Part shown: piece after piece, positions 33,590 through 45,245 of the stretch
Position numbering within the stretch: the stretch's first letter is position 1
Layout of the letters: each line of letters starts with the position of its first letter
From: Pilatotrama ljubarskyi
Lineage: Eukaryota; Basidiomycota; Agaricomycetes; Polyporales; Polyporaceae
DNA: 64,000 nucleotides
NCBI GenBank assembly: GCA_022385805.1
Contig: MU277679.1
Coordinates: 390,171-454,170, forward strand
Direction of reading: 5' to 3'
The notes under the pieces: model-generated
Told to the model about the DNA's origin: nothing
The model's database searches: none
Seen by the model: only the letters and a program-made list of their open reading frames with translations
Made by a program: the position numbers and the translations under genes

Positions 33590-36262
33590 TCATAGGAGCT
33601 TTGCTAAGGGTCCAGGCTTGTCTGGGTAACTCCAGTGGAAGTCTGAGACCAACTCCTGTGCGTGTCCGAGCTCTGTGGCTAAGATCCACAAAGTCTCTTC
33701 ATCTGTGCCTTCGTATCCCGCCCAGCGGACTAGGTACAAGAGCTTGCAGGACTTCCAATGGCGATCCAGCTTGGAGTCCAGGATCTCCGAGATCTTGTAC
33801 TCCAGTTCTCCATCGGCGATGATTGGGGGCAGAGGTGGTTGTATGCAACCCAAAATGCTGTTTGGAGTTGCAGGTTCCAGCTGGGGGATGTGGAAGACCA
33901 GATGGACAGCACACATAGAGTCGGGGAGGCAGAGCGTGTAGAAGTGTATTCCCACCTTTGCGATAACCTCAAAGGGGCTGAGAAACTTCTCTGACAGCTT
34001 CTTGGACAGTCAAGTCATACAGATGTGCTCAGCCTTCAGGTACACAGGATCTCTGACCTGGAAGTCCAATGCGGGCAGGCGGTGCTTGTCCACTTGTACC
34101 TGGTAGCGGGCCTGCACTTCCGCAATTTGTGACCGGAGAACCGAGTGGAGTTCCTCGAGATCTACCACATACCCTTGGGCCCAGGCAGAGGTGAGGTGGC
34201 ATTCCAGATGGACCCTAAGTCTGGGGTGGTAGCCCTTGTTCAGATAGAAGGGGGAGATGCCGATTGTCGTGTTCAGGGCATTGTTGTATGCGAACTCTGC
34301 GAGGGGAAGAAGACAGGCCCAGTTGTCCTGCTGATAGTTGCAGTAGATCTGGAGGTACAGGGTCTGATTCGCTCGCTCGGTCCAGCCATTGCCTTCTGAA
34401 TGATATTTGGAGGTAAAGTGGAGGTGCATGTCGAGGGCCTTCCCAAGGGAGCGGAAGAAATGGGACACGAACTTGGAACCCCAATCGGAAGTGACGTGTG
34501 ATGGAACTTCGTGCTTGGAGAAGACATGCATGATGAACAAGTCTGCAAGCTCTGAGGCGGTGAGCATGTCATGCATCAGGATGAAGATGGCTTGCTTAGT
34601 GAGGTGGTCCATGACAACGAGAATGGTGGTGTAGCCTCCGGAGTTCGGGCACTGCTCGATGAGGTCCATGGAGATGAGGTTCCACAGGTGTTCTGGGATC
34701 GGGAGTTGCTTGAGCATCCCATAGGGAAGGTGCCAAGGGGTCTTTGCGCATGCACACAAGGTACAGGACTTCATATGGTCCTGGATGAAGGTTCAGAGCC
34801 CTGGCCAGGCGTAGTTGCGGATCACTAGTGCCCAGCCATAGGGTGGTCATGACGGGAACAGAGAACTCAAAGCTGGAGATCCGAGATATCGGGGACGTAA
34901 ATTCAGCCATTGAAGCAGAGGAAGCCGTCTTCATCCAGAGACCAGTGGAAATCGCCCTGACCAGCTGCTTTCGAGTGCGGCAGCGAGCTCGAGGTTGCGT
35001 GAATCTGCCAACTGGGCCAAGCGGATGTCCGAGTGGAGCTGGTGGTTGTCCAGCAAGAATGTCGCTCAGAGTACCAGCTCATGGAGGTATGTTGCCCAAA
35101 GAGAGGAAGTGAGCTGCTTCTGTGTGAAGATGGGTTGGAAGTTGTGCAGGTTAACTACGGAGTAGTCATTTCCCACCTCTTTTGGGTAGACGTCCCAACG
35201 TAAAGTGAGCGCATCCGGTTTGGCTCCAAGTTTTTTGGGGTGGAAGTGGATGACAAGGTTGAACTGCAACAGGAACTCTGACCAGCAAGCCTGGCAGTGT
35301 GTAGAAGGCTTGGTGGTGGCAAAGTACTTGAGGTTCTTGTGGTCAGTGACGACGTTGATTAGAGTTTGGGAGCCCTCAAGGTAGTGCCGCCAGGTCTTGA
35401 AGCATTCAAAGATAGTGAGAAGTTCCTTGTCGTGAGTGTCATAGTTCAGCTCTCGCAAGAGAGAGTCCAGGAATGGAACACGATGGGATGGAGTTCCCTG
35501 GACTCCAGGATGATGGAGAGGATTCCGGTGAGGGCATAATTGGACACATCAGTTTCAATGGTGATTTGACGGTTGGATTCCCAGTGGTGCAACATCAGCG
35601 CAGACGGTCGGATTCCCAGTGGTGCAACATCGGTGCAGTTGTGAAGGCCTCCTTGAGCACGTTGAAGGAGTCCCGGCACTTCTGGTCGAAGTTTCATGGA
35701 ACTCCCTTCCGTGTTAGGTGGGTCAAGGGAAGGATGATCTCAGAGTAGTTGTGGGAGAACCGATGATAGAAGTTTGCAAAGCTGAGGAAGGACTGGATAT
35801 CTCGGTCTTTCTGGGGTTCCGGCCAGTCGAGGATTGCCTTTACATTGGATTTCACTATAGTCAGGCCTTCTAGGGAGAGGATGCAGCCCAGATACTCAAC
35901 AGAGGTCGTATGGAATTCATACTTATCTGCACAAGCATAAAGCTTGAACTTTCGGAGCCTCCGCAGGACTTCCTTGATATGTTCTCAGTGTTCCTCTAGG
36001 AGGTTTGAATAGATGAGGATGTCGTTGAGGTACACCACAATGCACACGTCCAGGAGATCTGTGAACACTTCATTGACAAAGCATTGGAAGGCCGCCAGAG
36101 TGTGCAAGAGTCCAAAAGGCATCACAAACCGCTCAAAGGAGCCATACAGTGTGTAGAAGGTCGTCGTCCACTCATTGTTGGGGGCGATACAGACGAGGTT
36201 GTAGGCGTGACAGAGGTCAATCTTGGTGAAGATGTGGGCCTTCTGAGGAGTATCCAGGGTGA
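33590..36262 (-). pseudogene. gypsy pol: RT, RNase H, integrase, chromodomain
   Basis: Read on minus. RT palm: IFTKIDLCHAYNLVCIAPNN, FVMPFGLLHTLAAFQCF and VVYLNDILIYS, where the catalytic YxDD is YLND (Asp to Asn). RNase H: TIETDVSNYALTGIL, THDKELLTIFECFKTWRHYL, VVTDHKNLKYFATTKPS, all acidic residues kept. Integrase (34774-34010, 254 codons uninterrupted): zinc-binding SCTLCACAKTPWHLPYG, then catalytic Asp in ISMDLIEQ, Asp in VTSDWGSKF, Glu in GWTERANQTL. A C-terminal chromodomain (33955-33590) shows KLLYLVRWAGYEGTDEETLW. Chromodomains target such integrases to modified histones. Frameshifts and stops occur between RNase H and integrase (about 35000-34800). A 22-bp block is duplicated in the RNase H region at 35573 and 35610. 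Confidence 0.9.
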
Positions 36263-36299
36263 AAGTTCGAGAGCACTATACAGATTACTATAATACACG

Positions 36300-39200
36300 C
36301 AGTGCTTTAACACCCATCTGCCAGGGAGCGAGGTTTAAATGCCCTCACGCGCAGGATAACTTTGTGCGAGCGCAGTCAGTCTACTGCGCGATAGCAGCAG
36401 GAGTTGCCCACACAAGCAGTTGCGAGGAGGGCCTGACTAGGCCCCATCCAGAAGACCCTCGAAAGATAACACAGTGGGGTTATCCTCGAGGAAGGCCTGA
36501 ATATCATAGAATGAGTCTAGAGAGGCGAGAAGCTCCTCAATGGAGAAGTAGCAGTAGTGGCGCATCTAGTGATCACAGTGGAAGAGAACATGTTCACAGG
36601 TGTGGTAGCATGGTGGCCCGTTGTGGAGAGTGCACCAGGTGTTCTCGTTGTAACGCGCGCGGAACCTGTCGCGATAGAAGCCCGTCGGCGCGTGGTTCGT
36701 GATGCAGCGTATGAAGTGTGCGACGAGCATTGGGTGCCCGCCGAGGCGTCTGAGCAGGAATATGCTGGTGTGCTGTACTCAATGGAAGGCCGGGTGGCAG
36801 AAGTAGTAGTGTCCTCAGTAGTCAGTGGGGCAGATGTCAGCGAGTTCGCGCCACTCCGTGCGTACATTGAAGGTGATGGCACTCTTGTAATAGCTGTGTG
36901 ATACGGGGATCGCGCCCTGTGGTATTGTGTTCCGGTCGCGTGCTGTGAGCTTGATGTCCATGTCGACAGCTTCGTTCTCTTCAATGCTGGAATGGGATGG
37001 GCAGAAGTGAAATGTTAGACGATTCTTTGGGCTCTGCTCAAATCATTGGCGGAGAGTCCTGCAAGCATTGACGCATGCCATGCGCCTGTCCTTGGTGTCC
37101 AGGATCGTTGTGAGAGCGCTTTCGCTGTCAGAGATGTAAAGGTGATGATAGCATTCACGGTATGCGAACGTGATGGCAAGGCAGAGTGCAAGAAGTCCAC
37201 AGTCATAGGAGAGTGAGTAGCCCGCAAAGACAGAGTGTTAGTGCAGCAGTCGTCCATTGTGGTATGCACGGAAGCCCCCAGCGGAGCCATTGAGGTCTCC
37301 ATCGAGCGCATACATGAAGGAGCTTCTGTCAGTGAAGAGCGCGAGGACATCGGGGTCGCTGTGCACTGCTCGGATGTGTGGTTGGAGTTGTTCATTTATC
37401 CATTGCTGCAGCGCCTTCTTGTCAGCTTTGCGTGGGTGGTCGAGATGCAGCGTGATGCGGTATGCAAACAAGTCACGAATACGGCGACCCGGTTGGCACT
37501 CCAGGTCAACCAGGTCGCACTCCTCAGTGATGAGAGGGCGACTGCGTGGGAAGACCTCGGTGAGCGGGATGTCCGGCGTAGGCGGGATTAGAGCCGGGAG
37601 AAAGCGAACATAGGGGGCGTTTGCAGAGCGGTGGAAGAGAGTAGGGAATGCCACACGCAAGGGATGTGAAGTGGTGAGAGTGTGGATTTGAAGGAAGTAC
37701 CGCTCCTGCAGCTTCTTGCAGAAGAGGTTGATGGGCATGATCCCAGCGAAGGAGTGTAGTGCATCAGTGAGGGTAGTGCAAAAGGCCCCAGTGATCCAAT
37801 GAAGAGCGCGGTGTTGAGCAGCCACTAGGGGTTGGAGTAATCCCTTGACACCCTTGGATTTGAACCAGACTGGGGGACCATAGGTGAGGAGCGGGAGGAC
37901 ACATGAAATATATAGGGTGTGGCGCAGCATGGGCGACAGGCCACGGTTGGGGTTACTGAGCATGAGCATGGCATTCACTGTGGTGACAGCACGTTCAGCA
38001 TGTGCAGCTGGAATGTGAGGCGGGGGTCGAGCTGGAAGCCGAGGTACCGCCACACCCGGAGTTGGGGTTGCAGTATACAGCCGAACCCGAGATCTAGAGG
38101 GAGGGGCTGCTGCGATCGCGAGAGGTGTGTAGAGATGAAGTGCATGAGCTCATTCTTCTCGGCTTCAATGACAAGGCCGAGGTGAGCGAGCATGGTCGTT
38201 GTAGCGATGTAGTGATCACGCAGGAGCTGGCAGTTCTGATGGACCAATGGGGTGCTGACGATCCATAGGCCGTCGTCCATGTAGAACTGGATTGTGGATG
38301 GGATGTTGACTGTTGTTACGGGGAATAGGATGTGGAGAGCGGGGACAATGTAGATGTTGGTGAGGATGGGGTACAGCACGGAGCCCTGCCCCGCACCAAC
38401 TGAAGGGGTGTCGAACCAGGATGATGTTGCCTTGCCTCAGCGGAAGCATGACTGCCTGCCGTGGAGGCAGTTGCAGAAGAAGGTGACGAGGTGAGATGAA
38501 AAGCCGCAGCGCTGGAGGATGCGGCAGAGGAGGTCGTGATTCATAGATGGGAAGAATTGTACAACGTCGAACGCCAGGCAGGAGGTCACTAGGTCCTCCC
38601 ACCATGCCGCTTGGATGTGCATGATGAGGCACATAGCAGCATCAACGGTGCTATGTGCCTTGGTGCCGCCGAATTGGTTGGGATGGAGGATGCCGTGTCG
38701 CTGGCACTTGAAGTGCAAGCGTTCACTGATGACCTTTTCGAAAAGCTTACCAAGCATACTCAACAGGACGATCGGGCGATAAGACTTCACCCGAATGTAA
38801 TTGTCCTTGTACGGCTTGGGAATGATGACAGAGACAGCACACTTGAATTGGTGCGGCCATACACCGAGGTGCAGCATGGCATTGTACAGAGAGAGCAGCA
38901 TAGAGAGAAAGTGGACATCCTGAATGAGGAGCTTGAGGTGTCACCAATGTAGGTGGTCCCACCCGGGGGTCGACGTGCTAGACATCTGAGGCAGTGTGTT
39001 AGTGACTTCAGTGCGGGAGATCAGCATAAGATCCCTCTCCTCAAGCTGATTGATAGCATCAAGGATGGAGACATCCATGGGACGTGCAGCAGCAGCGTGG
39101 AAGGTCTCGTCAAGAGCGTGCCAGAGATTAGGGAGAGAGCAGAGAGCCTGGCTGTTGTGTACCAGGGTGCGGTAGGTAGGCAGAGCACAAGGGCCAACCC

Positions 39201-40324
39201 ATGACATCAGGTTCCAAACGCACCCTTGCTCAGAGGCAACAAATTTAATGCACTCATCCATGTGTTGGCGACGGCGAGCATGGATGATGGATTTGAGCCA
39301 GCGAAAGGCAGCATGCATGCCAGTGCGAGCCTCAGGGATGAGGTGGGGGTGTTCAACATGCACACGCTCCAGTCACGCACGAGCGTTGACTAGGGCCTGT
39401 CGCACCTCCATGCAGAAGTGATCCCACCAGAGGCGACTTATTGCAGATGACAGTGGGCGTCGCATGCAGGCTCCACGCGCTCGCAATGCAGTCAAAGAGT
39501 GTATCTTCTGCTTCTTGTAGCTCAGCGGGGGAGGCTGCTTGTATGTTGGGGGGGAGGCGGTCACGCATGGCCACCCTAATGGAGGCAATGAACTCCTTCT
39601 CTGTGTCAGAGTTAGGAGCAATTGACAGACTGCCGCAGTATGACCGAAGCAACCTGAATGCGGGGTCGTGATCATCTGGGACCCAAATCAAGTCGATGAC
39701 AGTATGGCGGAGGTCTCCATGATGTGGGAAATGAGTGGGTTCCCCCATGGGGGAGAGCAGGCAAAGTCCAAGGCGAGCATGGAGGTCGATGATCTCCCCT
39801 GTGCGCACCATGGGGTCCGGATGGTATTGGGGGTCCCAAAGAGGAGAGTGTGTGTTGTAATCGCCTCCCACAAGGTTGAGACTCGGGAGGAAATGTGCAA
39901 TGTCAGTGAGGTAGTCGACAGCGTGATTCCGAGAATCATTGTATATGTTTAGAATAGTGATGGGGTCTTGGGCAGAGGAGAGGCATACTCGTAGAAGCAT
40001 GCAGTCACAGTGGTTGACAGCGGAATCGAGGGAAACAATAGCGTTGACAAGGCAGCACTTAATATGACAGGCCATCCGTGCATCCTTTCGGGCCTCAACG
40101 AGGGACTAGGCAGGATGAAGCTGAGTGCTATAAAGCATATTATCCTCCATTTGCTCAGCTGGCCCGGCTGGCGACGCAGAGGGAATAGGGCGTATGGGTC
40201 TGTACCAGGGTTCCTGGATACAGACAATGTTGACATCATCCGCTGCACACCGCTCCAAGAGATAATAGGTGTGTTGCGGAGAGTGATTGGCATTTTGGAA
40301 TACGACATGAAGGTAGTTACGCAT
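36300..40324 (-). pseudogene. LINE ORF2: endonuclease, reverse transcriptase, RNase H
   Basis: Several consecutive frames on minus. Apurinic-type endonuclease: VVFQNANHSPQHTYYLLER, VNIVCIQEPWY, LNLVGGDYNTHSPLWDPQ, HTVIDLIWVPDDHD. Reverse transcriptase: SYRPIVLLSMLGKLFEKVI, ERLHFKCQRHGILHPNQFGG, CLAFDVVQFFPSMNHDLL, and the catalytic FYMDDGLWIV, kept intact. RNase H begins DVLALFTDRSSFMYALDGDL, followed by a Cys/His-rich tail (CTLHNGPPCYHTCEHVLFHC). The protein would nick target DNA and prime reverse transcription there. It is disabled by frameshifts at about 40100, 39360, 38930, 38400, 37980 and 37240 and by several stops. Confidence 0.85.
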
Positions 40325-42950
40325 TTACTCTACCCACAACTTTTTCCCATCTCCCTACTCCTGCCAGAACCATGCCGAGGATTTTCATCAAGCACGAGGG
40401 AGTTCTGGGGGGGGGAGAGTCAGCATTGTATACACGCAGGGTAGCCGGGCCAAAACCTACACGTGCTATAATGGCGGGCGAGCACTCAGAGAGCGGCTCA
40501 GAGTTGAGGCATCGAGAATGGGGGTTAGCTGGGGTCGGAGGGCGTGCGAGAGAAGGCAGGTGAGAGCAGTACCAGTCGAGGTCTCCGCGATGCTTGTAGT
40601 ACTCGCAAACAGGGTTGTTCACGAAATGAGCGCCTTGACAGTTTTGGCAGAGGGGCAGGTGCTGGCAGGGGTTCGCCTTGTGATTGGGGCGGTCCTTGCA
40701 GCAAGTCGCCTTCAAGTTGTGGAAGCGGATGTGGTGGTTGCCTGCGCAGCAGACGCATACTTCGTTCTTTGCATTGCAGGCAGCGTAAGTGTGTCTCCAG
40801 GTGAAGCAGATTCTGCACTGGGGCACGAGGCATTTGTCGCTGAGGACGATCGGTTTGCAGTCACTGGCGTGAGGGAAGTGAACAGGGGGGGGGGGGGGGG
40901 CACAGAAGCTCTGCAGTTAGCATGCTTGTTATCGTTGGTGAACTCAACAACAAACATGCTCAACGTGTGGTCACCAATGTCCGCATGCGCCCAGCAGACC
41001 TTGGTGTTCGCATGTGCGATGATGTCATGCCACATATTGTCGAGACGCAGAGGCTGAGCCGTGTCAGCGGGAGTCAGGGGGGTTCCATCGGAGGCGACGC
41101 AAGGTACGTGTGGGAAGCCCAAGCACGAGGTGTAGCGATATGTTACATACCGTGCCCGAACTCGAAGTCCGCACCCGTACTCCGCCATACTCTGCCCACC
41201 TCGGTTACGCTACTATTGCACTATTGCCTCATATTCGTTCTCTAAACAATAGGTCTATTGTCTTCACACCTTACTTTTGTAATCCGCACTTACTCCTTCC
41301 TATTCTGTACTCCTTATTGTATACGGAAACAATAAGCCCTATTTCTATTTATACTGCTCCAGAATGTAGTAGATACTCAGTTCAGATATCTTGTATACCA
41401 GCTCATCTGTCAACTCCGTCTCCCTTGTCTGATCTCCACCTCAGGTCCGGTCGTACTCCGTCAAGTCCGATCTGACTTAACCTCTTGTACTTCTGTCCCG
41501 TTATTCTCCGTCTCGTCTCTGTTCCTCCCAATCCTCCCTTCTGAAGATCTTGTCCACACTCCGTACTCCGAAGTCTGGTATCAACTCCAAACCCATCTCC
41601 GAATTAACTCCTATCCTAATTTGAGGACAACCATCGTGAACCCATGTATTGCCAATAGCTTCGCAGAAGTCCTCTCCTGTGCGTACTCCGATCTACGGAC
41701 CATCTCCGACCTCGTACTCCGCACTCTGGAGTTCCCAAGTCCACACAGTCCTAACATGATTGGGGCAAGTTTCGACACACTCCATTGGGAGCTTAAAGAG
41801 GTTGGCGAGGAAAGTGTGGAGGAATGCAAGGATGGTGGGATTTGGTGGCTGCCAGAGGACGATGGTGAGGTTGTTGCGGGGAGATCAAACAGCATGGCAA
41901 ACAGTGCACTGCGTGACGTTCAGGTTGTGAGAGGCCTTGAGGGTGTGCACAATGTGCACGCTCATTTCGTCATTCTCTGGCCGAGACATGGGGTCAGGGC
42001 GGGACTGTTTGTTAAAGACCGCAAATACTGTTATTTATAGTAGCGTGCGGGGGGTGGTTGGTTCTTGTATAACAATTGTGCCGGTGAGCAGCCACGGGAG
42101 CCCATGGAGCTTGCAGAGTCATACAGGTCATCCACATACAAGTCCGAAATGCAGGCAGCCAGGCACGGAATGGGGGTAGATGGCCAGATGCACTTGACTG
42201 GGGGTTCCAGGACTGGGGATGGGGAGCGTTGCAAGTCATCCTCAAAGGTGGCCTGACGCGGAGGCGACATTAGTCATTCCACCAATGAGGGTGGTGGTGG
42301 AGGTGGAGGTACATTGCAGGGGGGCGGGTGAGCAGCATGGGGATGCGGACCAGTGATCTGGATCTGTGTTGGGATGCATAGGGGAGGGGGATGGGGTGTG
42401 TTAGGGAGTTGGGCAGGAGGTCGCCATGGGACAACCTGTGACACTCTTCAGCTTAGTGACACAATTATGAAAATGGCATGTCACGCCAGTGACATGATCA
42501 TAGGAGTTGCTAACATAGAGAACGGTAGAATTGAGGCGGTTGAGGGCAGGTTGTAGCATAGTCCATCCGGGCAAGGACTCCTCGTCCAAGAGCTGGCAGA
42601 TGTGGGCGCGCTGTTTCAGCAGAACAGCGTTAATGACATTGAGCAAGGTGGCAGCTGCGTTACAGAACACGGTGAAGTTGCCGTGCCATCTAAGGGTGGG
42701 GAGGGTGTTGAGGGCGCAAGGCTCGGGTGAGCCCAGAACCTCATCGGTTTGAGTCGGAGAGCCGACCATGCTGTCAGCCATCTCAGCGTCGATGTTTGCA
42801 CCGGCCTCTGCATGATACTCATTGCTCGCCCACTCATCACGATCACCCTCGCAAAGCGAGATGGCATCTGACAAGAGGTGATGCTGATGGGGGGGAGGGC
42901 TGCTCGAGGGTGAGGGATGCTCACCTGGTGCGCTGGAGGATTCTAAGTGC
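40317..42950 (-). pseudogene. LINE ORF1, nucleic acid-binding, interrupted by LTR-B
   Basis: The C-terminal part (40826-40317) has clustered Cys/His knuckles: CRICFTWRHTYAACN, CVCCAGNHHIRFHNLKATCC, CQNCQGAHFVNNPVCEYYKH, as expected for the RNA-binding ORF1 protein. The central part (41188-40712) includes ADTAQPLRLDNMWHDIIAHA. The N-terminal part (42874-42401) shows TLPTLRWHGNFTVFCNAAAT and LLNVINAVLLKQRAHICQLL. LTR-B copy 3 (41141-41756) splits it. A run of about 15 G at 40886-40900 encodes a Pro tract or reflects slippage. Start codon uncertain. Confidence 0.65.
41141..41756 (+). repeat. LTR-B copy 3, solo LTR in LINE ORF1
   Basis: 616 bp, TGTTACATACCGTGCCC to GTCCTAACA, colinear with copy 2. 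Contains the perfect palindrome CTTATTGT...ACAATAAG near 41311-41334. Flanks read on minus are AATCA and TATCG, matching at three of five positions; no clear target duplication. Confidence 0.9.
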
Positions 42951-43229
42951 GACTGTCAGCATAGAGTGGTGTCCGGCGAGCTGCGAGGACTATCAGAGGA
43001 GTCTTGCTGCTCCATTTGCAAGCAAAGGCGCTGCTACGACAAATGAAGGCGACCAAGGGCTCTCAAATAGCGAGGAAGAGAGGAGGAGATATTGGCGCCT
43101 AATTGGGGTGGTGCGAGGTCAAGAAGCGAAGGGAGAGGGGGTCAGAAAGAGCAGACACGTTGAGCCTGAGTACCGGAGGGTCTTCCGTGCCAGGAGGGTC
43201 AATGCAGTCCTCGCCAAACATGGGTAGCA

Positions 43230-44594
43230 GAGGACTACTGACTAGTTTTTTGACTCCTCCATGGACTCAGAGTCCTCCTGGATGTACTGCAGAGAGTCCG
43301 AAGACTCAGAGGTCTGAGCAGTGCAGCGTCTAGTGGGGGTAGACAGCTTCTTCAGGCAGGCCGTGGACACATGCCTGGGCCCTTCACAGAAGAGGCAGTG
43401 GTTGTTGGCAAACTGATGCTGCTATTTCTCCTGCGTAAGCTTGCTGTCCTTGCCCAGCTTGTCGGCATAGGGCTTGGGGGCTTGCTAAGGCAGAGTCTTG
43501 GACAGAGACAGGAAGTTCTGGAAGGTGGAGGAAGACGCCGAGGAGTTTCCAGCTGGAGAAGACAACTTGGGTTGATTAGCAGGCTTGAACTCTGAGGTAG
43601 TCTTCACGGAAGTCCTGGATGACCAGTGACTTCCAGAAGATTCCCGGGCTTGCTCGGTTCTGGAGCTCCTCCAAGGATTTTGACTTTCTGACCTTGGAGA
43701 TCCAGTCCTTGAGACAAGCTGGGAGCCCCTTGTAGAACTGGTAATGGAGGGCAGCCTTCTCCCAGCGGACTTGCATCGCAAGATGGTAAACTGGGTGATG
43801 TACTTTGCAATCTGCTGGTTGTCCACCATCCAGAGGTTCTCGAGGTCATGTTTGGCCTGTCCGGTAATGTCGTAAGGTCTGAAGTTTACTTGGAGTTTCT
43901 CCTGGAACATCTCATAAGAATACAAGAATTCTGGCAGATTACCTGATTTGTGCTCTAGGAGGTACGGTCGAACCCTGTGAGGGCCATTCCCTTGAGGTAG
44001 GAGATGGTGTACACTTTCATCTCATCGGTGTCAAATGTTCTAGGGTGAGCCTTATAATGAAGACCAGTTTCAACTGCATAAAGAACGAGCGTAGCTTAGT
44101 GGGGTCCAACCCATCGAACTGGTCAGGCTCCCGGACGTTGTTTCACTTGGAGGAGGATGACAGAGTTCCAGAACATGCAGCGGAAGCGGCCTGGGTAAAT
44201 CAGAGTGTCTGGGCGAGCAACAGCATAGCCTGCGCAAGGTCCCGTTGGGGGTCAGAGGTAGGAGCGAAGTGGGGTCAGAAAGATGTGGGGGTAAATCACA
44301 GTGTTCCGGGGCAGGCGCGGTGGGCTGAGCACTTGGCTAAGACGGGGAGTGAAACAGATTGTTATGAGATGTCCACAGGTTCGGAGGGGAATTGATAGAA
44401 GTGGATTGGGGAAAACCGGAAAGTGGAGCTTTGAGAAGCCGGGATGACCTGGCCATCGGAGTCCTGATGTTTGACTCAGCTAGGGAAGATTGAGTGGAGA
44501 TGTCGAGGAGTGGATGCGAACCCGCAGGATAAGTGGGGACCGAAACACAACATGTAGAGAATCTGGGCCACACATCTTTGGGTTCTGTGGACAT
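43230..44594 (-). pseudogene. gypsy gag with CCHC zinc knuckle, broken
   Basis: ATG at 44594 opens MSTEPKDVWPRFST shortly after the LTR. Capsid-like sequence follows in other frames: FDGLDPTKLRSFFMQLKLVF, SYEMFQEKLQVNFRPYDITG, QAKHDLENLWMVDNQQIAKY, KAALHYQFYKGLPACLKDWI. The knuckle CLFCEGPRHVSTAC (Cx2Cx4Hx4C) lies near 43400-43360. Frameshifts at about 44330, 43940 and 43760 and several stops disable it. It ends in QYIQEDSESMEESKN just before the LINE junction, where protease should begin. Confidence 0.75.
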
Positions 44595-44625
44595 GACACA
44601 ATCCTCAGTGTGAGTTTGGACACAC

Positions 44626-45218
44626 TGTTAGGATGCATGCCGCAGCCGGTGGGCGGAGCGGAGATGGGGTTTCTGAAGGAAGTCCGGAGGAGCTCTGATT
44701 ATAACACAGGAGGGGGAATTTCGGCAAAACTATTAGTAACACCCTGAGCGGCCTTGTCTGGTGTCCCCTATTTACTAGAGTACACTGACAAGGTTACGAG
44801 AGCCCAAAGGAATTCTGATGGAGGGTCTGGCAGAGTTTCAGGACAGGAGGAAGAGAGAAGGAATGGATTGATGGGGAGTAAGTACAGAGGTAAGTGCGAG
44901 GATTAACGAGGAGCTAATAAGAGGGTAACGAGGTGTCCGAACTGAGGCAAAGGCTACTTCCAGCACACTATTTATATTAAGTAACCCTGATGAATAAGGA
45001 AAGGCCTTACATTATAGGCATCAGACTTCTGGTAGCTCCGAGGCCTAGTAATACAAGACAAAAAAAGGGATAAATTGATAAGAAGAGCTATGATGTCAAG
45101 GGGAAGGGTCTTGAAGAGTACTGAGTAAGAAAAGTGCGGACGTCCGAGGAAGTCCCGTCTGGAACTCCTGTGGGAGTTCCAGTGGAGGTCATGCCCTCTG
45201 GTGGCACAGGAGGTGACA
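44626..45218 (-). repeat. LTR-F (5' LTR of the gypsy element)
   Basis: 593 bp; on minus it runs TGTCACCTCCTGTGCC to GCATCCTAACA. A TATA-like AATATAAATAG lies near 44980-44970 on minus, and gag starts 32 bp after its end. There is no second copy, so the boundaries rest on the termini and the gag position. Confidence 0.6.
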
Positions 45219-45245
45219 ATACTAAGCTTCTGGTCCCATACAGAC

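Larger units (their letters stand above)
36263..43228 (-). mobile_element. LINE (non-LTR retrotransposon, Tad/I-like, with RNase H)
   Basis: About 7 kb on minus with both ORFs recognisable and the domain order ORF1 zinc knuckles, endonuclease, reverse transcriptase, RNase H, as in the fungal Tad1/I group. It lies between gag and pol of the gypsy element. The 3' end on minus is marked by an AT-rich tail around 36300-36262. It is itself interrupted by LTR-B copy 3 in ORF1. Exact ends are not determinable by eye. Confidence 0.75.
33590..45218 (-). mobile_element. Ty3/gypsy chromovirus-type element, split by a LINE
   Basis: Minus-strand order: LTR (45218-44626), gag with zinc knuckle (44594-43230), LINE insertion (about 43228-36263), then reverse transcriptase, RNase H, integrase and chromodomain (36262-33590). 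That is the Ty3/gypsy domain order. Protease and the N-terminal fingers of reverse transcriptase are missing, so the LINE insertion either came with a deletion or followed one. No matching 3' LTR was found to the left; the Cys-rich pseudogene and a solo LTR-A lie there instead. That gag and pol belong to one element is inferred from strand, order and spacing. Confidence 0.7.

Noticed and set aside
23059..41756. LTR-B copies 2 and 3 as the two LTRs of one 18-kb element
   Set aside because: Copy 2 has its own perfect target duplication (CCTAG) and lies inside element A; copy 3 lies inside a LINE. They are independent solo LTRs.
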